Shown here piece after piece: positions 61,469 to 64,000 of a stretch of 64,000 nt of DNA. The DNA is taken from positions 7,871,157-7,935,156 of the forward strand of contig JAQFVV010012434.1 of NCBI GenBank assembly GCA_028023455.1, written 5' to 3'. The first letter of the stretch is position 1, and every line of letters starts with the position of its first letter. Source of the stretch: Epiperipatus broadwayi. Its lineage: Eukaryota > Onychophora > Udeonychophora > Euonychophora > Peripatidae. Both the position numbers and the translations under genes were made by a program. Under the pieces are notes generated by a model that worked only from the letters and a program-made list of their open reading frames with translations, did no database searches and had not been told where the DNA came from.

Positions 61469-63796
61469 TATAGAAATGCTTTATTTTTAAATGTAAAAAA
61501 TATATTCTTGGGAAATACAATGGTCTAAAAATGTCTTCACTAAACAGTCTGTTATAACATTTAATGATATCATAAAAATTACAAAAAAATTAAACTTTTA
61601 AAGCATAAATTGATAGATTTACTACTTATTAAAAATAATTCATTCAGATTTTTAAAACAAACATCAAACAAAGAAGATTTCATTTATTTTGCAAATTAAA
61701 TCTGCTCCACCTGAAATTTTACAATGAAACAATGCTTTGTTTTGATTAAAATCTAATTTTTAAAATAATTCCAAAAATCAAATGTAATTTTTAAAAATTT
61801 ATTTAATTTCTAAACAAAAATATCTATCAAATGATGCCAAATTTGTTATACTGTGATAAATAATAATGGTTCAATATTAAAATGAAAGTTGAAACCTTAA
61901 TGTAAATGAAAACAAAGAAATCTATCAGAATGCTAGGCCAGTTTAAGAGGATTAATATATAATAAGTTAATTTTGTATAGCATTTAAAAAATAACTATTA
62001 TAGTTTAATTCATTCATTTAATGTTGATATCATTTTATTCATAGATTAATTTAAAATATAAATAAAATAAAATTCATTATTTATATTTATTTTATTATGA
62101 ATACATTTTTATTGTATATGTGATAAAAAATTCAAAATGACAATTGCATCTTTTCTGTATACTATTTCTCAAAATGTGGCATTTGGACACATGTGCTAAT
62201 GTAAAAGTAATAGATTATTCTATAACTTGCCATCAATGTTTTTCTGTTGATATTTTAAAAATAAACATATTTGTTTTTTTATATACATAGTTGAGAATCA
62301 ATAATGAATAAACTAATTTGATTTTGATTTTTCAATAATTCAGCTTTTTCATAAAATACTTTCTCTATAAAAATTATATCATATATTTGCTAATATAATA
62401 ATTCCCATGCAAAAATTCTAAAAATTTTACTCTCTCCTCCCTGCCTTGAATTCCAGGAAATTTTTTTTTAATAATCTGAGAACTTTTTTAAATTTAATAA
62501 AAAAATATATGAGAATAGCAGTTAAAGCAGTAAGTCTTAGAAATCTAACTTACTTGACTACAGAAACTATTACAAATTTTTGAATGAAAAAAAAATAGTG
62601 AAGTAAATTCTGAATTATCAAAAAATATGCATGCCAATCTAATAGTACTTCTCAGATGGAAGAATAATCTATAAAAAGTTAAATTAAAATATGCAGTGAA
62701 TATATTGATTTGTACAAATATAGTACTAAAATAACAATAAAGTAATCAATGTAAACCAAATTATAATGTACAATAAATGTATTTTTATATGTGCAAAAAT
62801 AATTACAAAAAATAAAATGAAATGAATTTACCTAGATGTTTTTTTTTAAGATTTGTGGTGAAGATATTTTAGTTGTGTTTATATATTGGATTATTTCCAT
62901 CATCTAATATTAAGTATTGAATATCTTTAAAAAAATTTAACTTTATTTAAATTTTCAATTACATTTAATTGTTATTAAATATATGCATAACGTTTCAAGA
63001 GATATTATTCTCCTCTCATCTTCAGGTATTGTTGGCCTGGCCAGTAACAGGAATAGCAAGGGAATTCTTACATTCTTGAATATTGAATTTTAAGGTAATG
63101 CTGTAACCAAATGAGTCATATACTTTTTTACAGTATATTATGAATTATTTGTACAAATTTAATTACAAAATAATAATAACCAGATGACTTCACTGAGTTC
63201 CCATGTATAGCTGCACTCTATTAACACTTGTATCATAATTTCATATGCTTTTCAATAAAGTTATTTATATATAAAAATAATAATAACCAATAATAAATTA
63301 TTACAACATTTTAAAACTTATTTTAGTTTTTTTTTTTTTATTATTATATAGCTTACAGTATAAATTTCTATTTAAATCCGTCAACGGCTTTTTTATTGCA
63401 ATTTGGAAAATATAGTGATGATAAATTATTTTTAATACATTATTCATACACACCCACAAATTAATTTGTTTTTATTTTTCCAAATCAGGTTACTTTCTTT
63501 TGTAGAAAATTTAATGACCTGTTTTTCCTAATGCTTATAAAAATACAATAATGTAATGATGCTAATGTTAATAACTCTTTAGTAAATAAAATATTATTGA
63601 CCGTGGATATCATTAAAAACTTCAAGGCTATTACCACATGCTTTTCTCACTGCTTCAACGTGTAAGGCTATGTCGAATGTATAAAAAATTTTAAACTTTA
63701 TTTAAACTTTTCAAATACAAACAACTTGTTAATAATAACACACAAATAGAGAACGCAGCTTAGGTTTATTTGTATGTTACTACTAACAAATTCTCA
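61469..63796. other. AT-rich DNA without a recognised gene
   Basis: No motif-bearing frame, RNA gene or clear repeat is seen. Confidence 0.55.
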
Positions 63797-64000
63797 TCAT
63801 CAGATTTTCAATTGGATGCTTGGTAGAAGAGTTGGAGTGTGGAGTGGATTGAAGCCTGTCCATTAAACTATGAAGATTGGTTATCTTAATATATATGTGA
63901 GCAGTTATTGCATATATGTGTAGAGATGATAATCTGGACCAACTGGTGATTGCTGGTTTAGCATGAAATACGTATATTGGTGATTATTTATCTTTTCGAC
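63797..64000 (+). mobile_element. Penelope-like/retrozyme-like repeat, copy 2 (runs off the window)
   Basis: Matches 44934-45150 from CATCATCAGATTTTCAATTG to the window end, with scattered substitutions. Truncated by the window edge. Confidence 0.65.
63938..63981 (+). ncRNA. Hammerhead ribozyme candidate, copy 2 (core mutated)
   Basis: Same helices as 45078-45121, but the core reads CTGGTGA (63943-63949), replacing an invariant A by G. This copy is expected to be inactive, while all helix bases are unchanged. Confidence 0.65.

Overview
The window is about three-quarters A+T, with long A/T homopolymers, (TA)n tracts and no long open reading frame. That is typical of intergenic or intronic DNA of an AT-rich invertebrate animal. 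The lineage cannot be fixed from the sequence: the repeat types seen (RTE-like LINE tail, Gypsy-like integrase scrap, hammerhead-bearing elements, foldback elements) occur in molluscs, arthropods, cnidarians and others. No complete host gene, tRNA, rRNA or CRISPR array was found. Nearly all recognisable content is transposable-element debris, plus two weak exon or small-ORF candidates (13095-13286 and 40145-40308).

Layout. 1-20 kb: old AT-rich DNA with hairpin (foldback) elements at 7.1, 7.5, 9.5 and 12.1 kb, the first copy of a 1.3-kb repeat (5.2-6.5 kb) and two LINE protein remnants (17.4-18.0 and 19.2-19.4 kb). 20.8-29.0 kb: two diverged direct copies of a repeat of more than 2 kb. The first copy carries a 5'-truncated RTE-like LINE, a 238-bp tandem duplication and 1.6 kb of extra DNA that the second copy lacks. 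29-40 kb: minisatellites, a tandem-plus-inverted foldback array at 33.2-33.9 kb, further hairpins and a Gypsy-like integrase scrap. 41.0-42.3 kb: second copy of the 1.3-kb repeat. 45-50.5 kb: a CpG-richer block with an LTR-like element and a Penelope-type repeat holding a hammerhead. 50.6-56.4 kb: two copies of one host repeat, each interrupted by a different structured element. 57.8-58.3 kb: a palindromic relative of the hammerhead element. 60.6-61.5 kb: a non-autonomous DNA transposon with terminal inverted repeats and an 8-bp target duplication.

The most interesting system is a set of self-cleaving-ribozyme elements. At 50947-52185 there are two full 422/423-bp units, a third unit that stops at the predicted hammerhead cleavage position, and an inverted arm with a fully canonical hammerhead core (CUGAAGA / GAAA / GUC). 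A diverged palindromic relative lies at 57.8-58.3 kb. A second, unrelated hammerhead occurs in a two-copy repeat (45.08 and 63.94 kb). This matches the known animal retrozyme / Penelope-like theme. A further family (33.2, 55.1 and 56.4 kb) has the same tandem-plus-inverted layout with 331-347-bp units and 11- and 15-bp target duplications, but no hammerhead that I can recognise.
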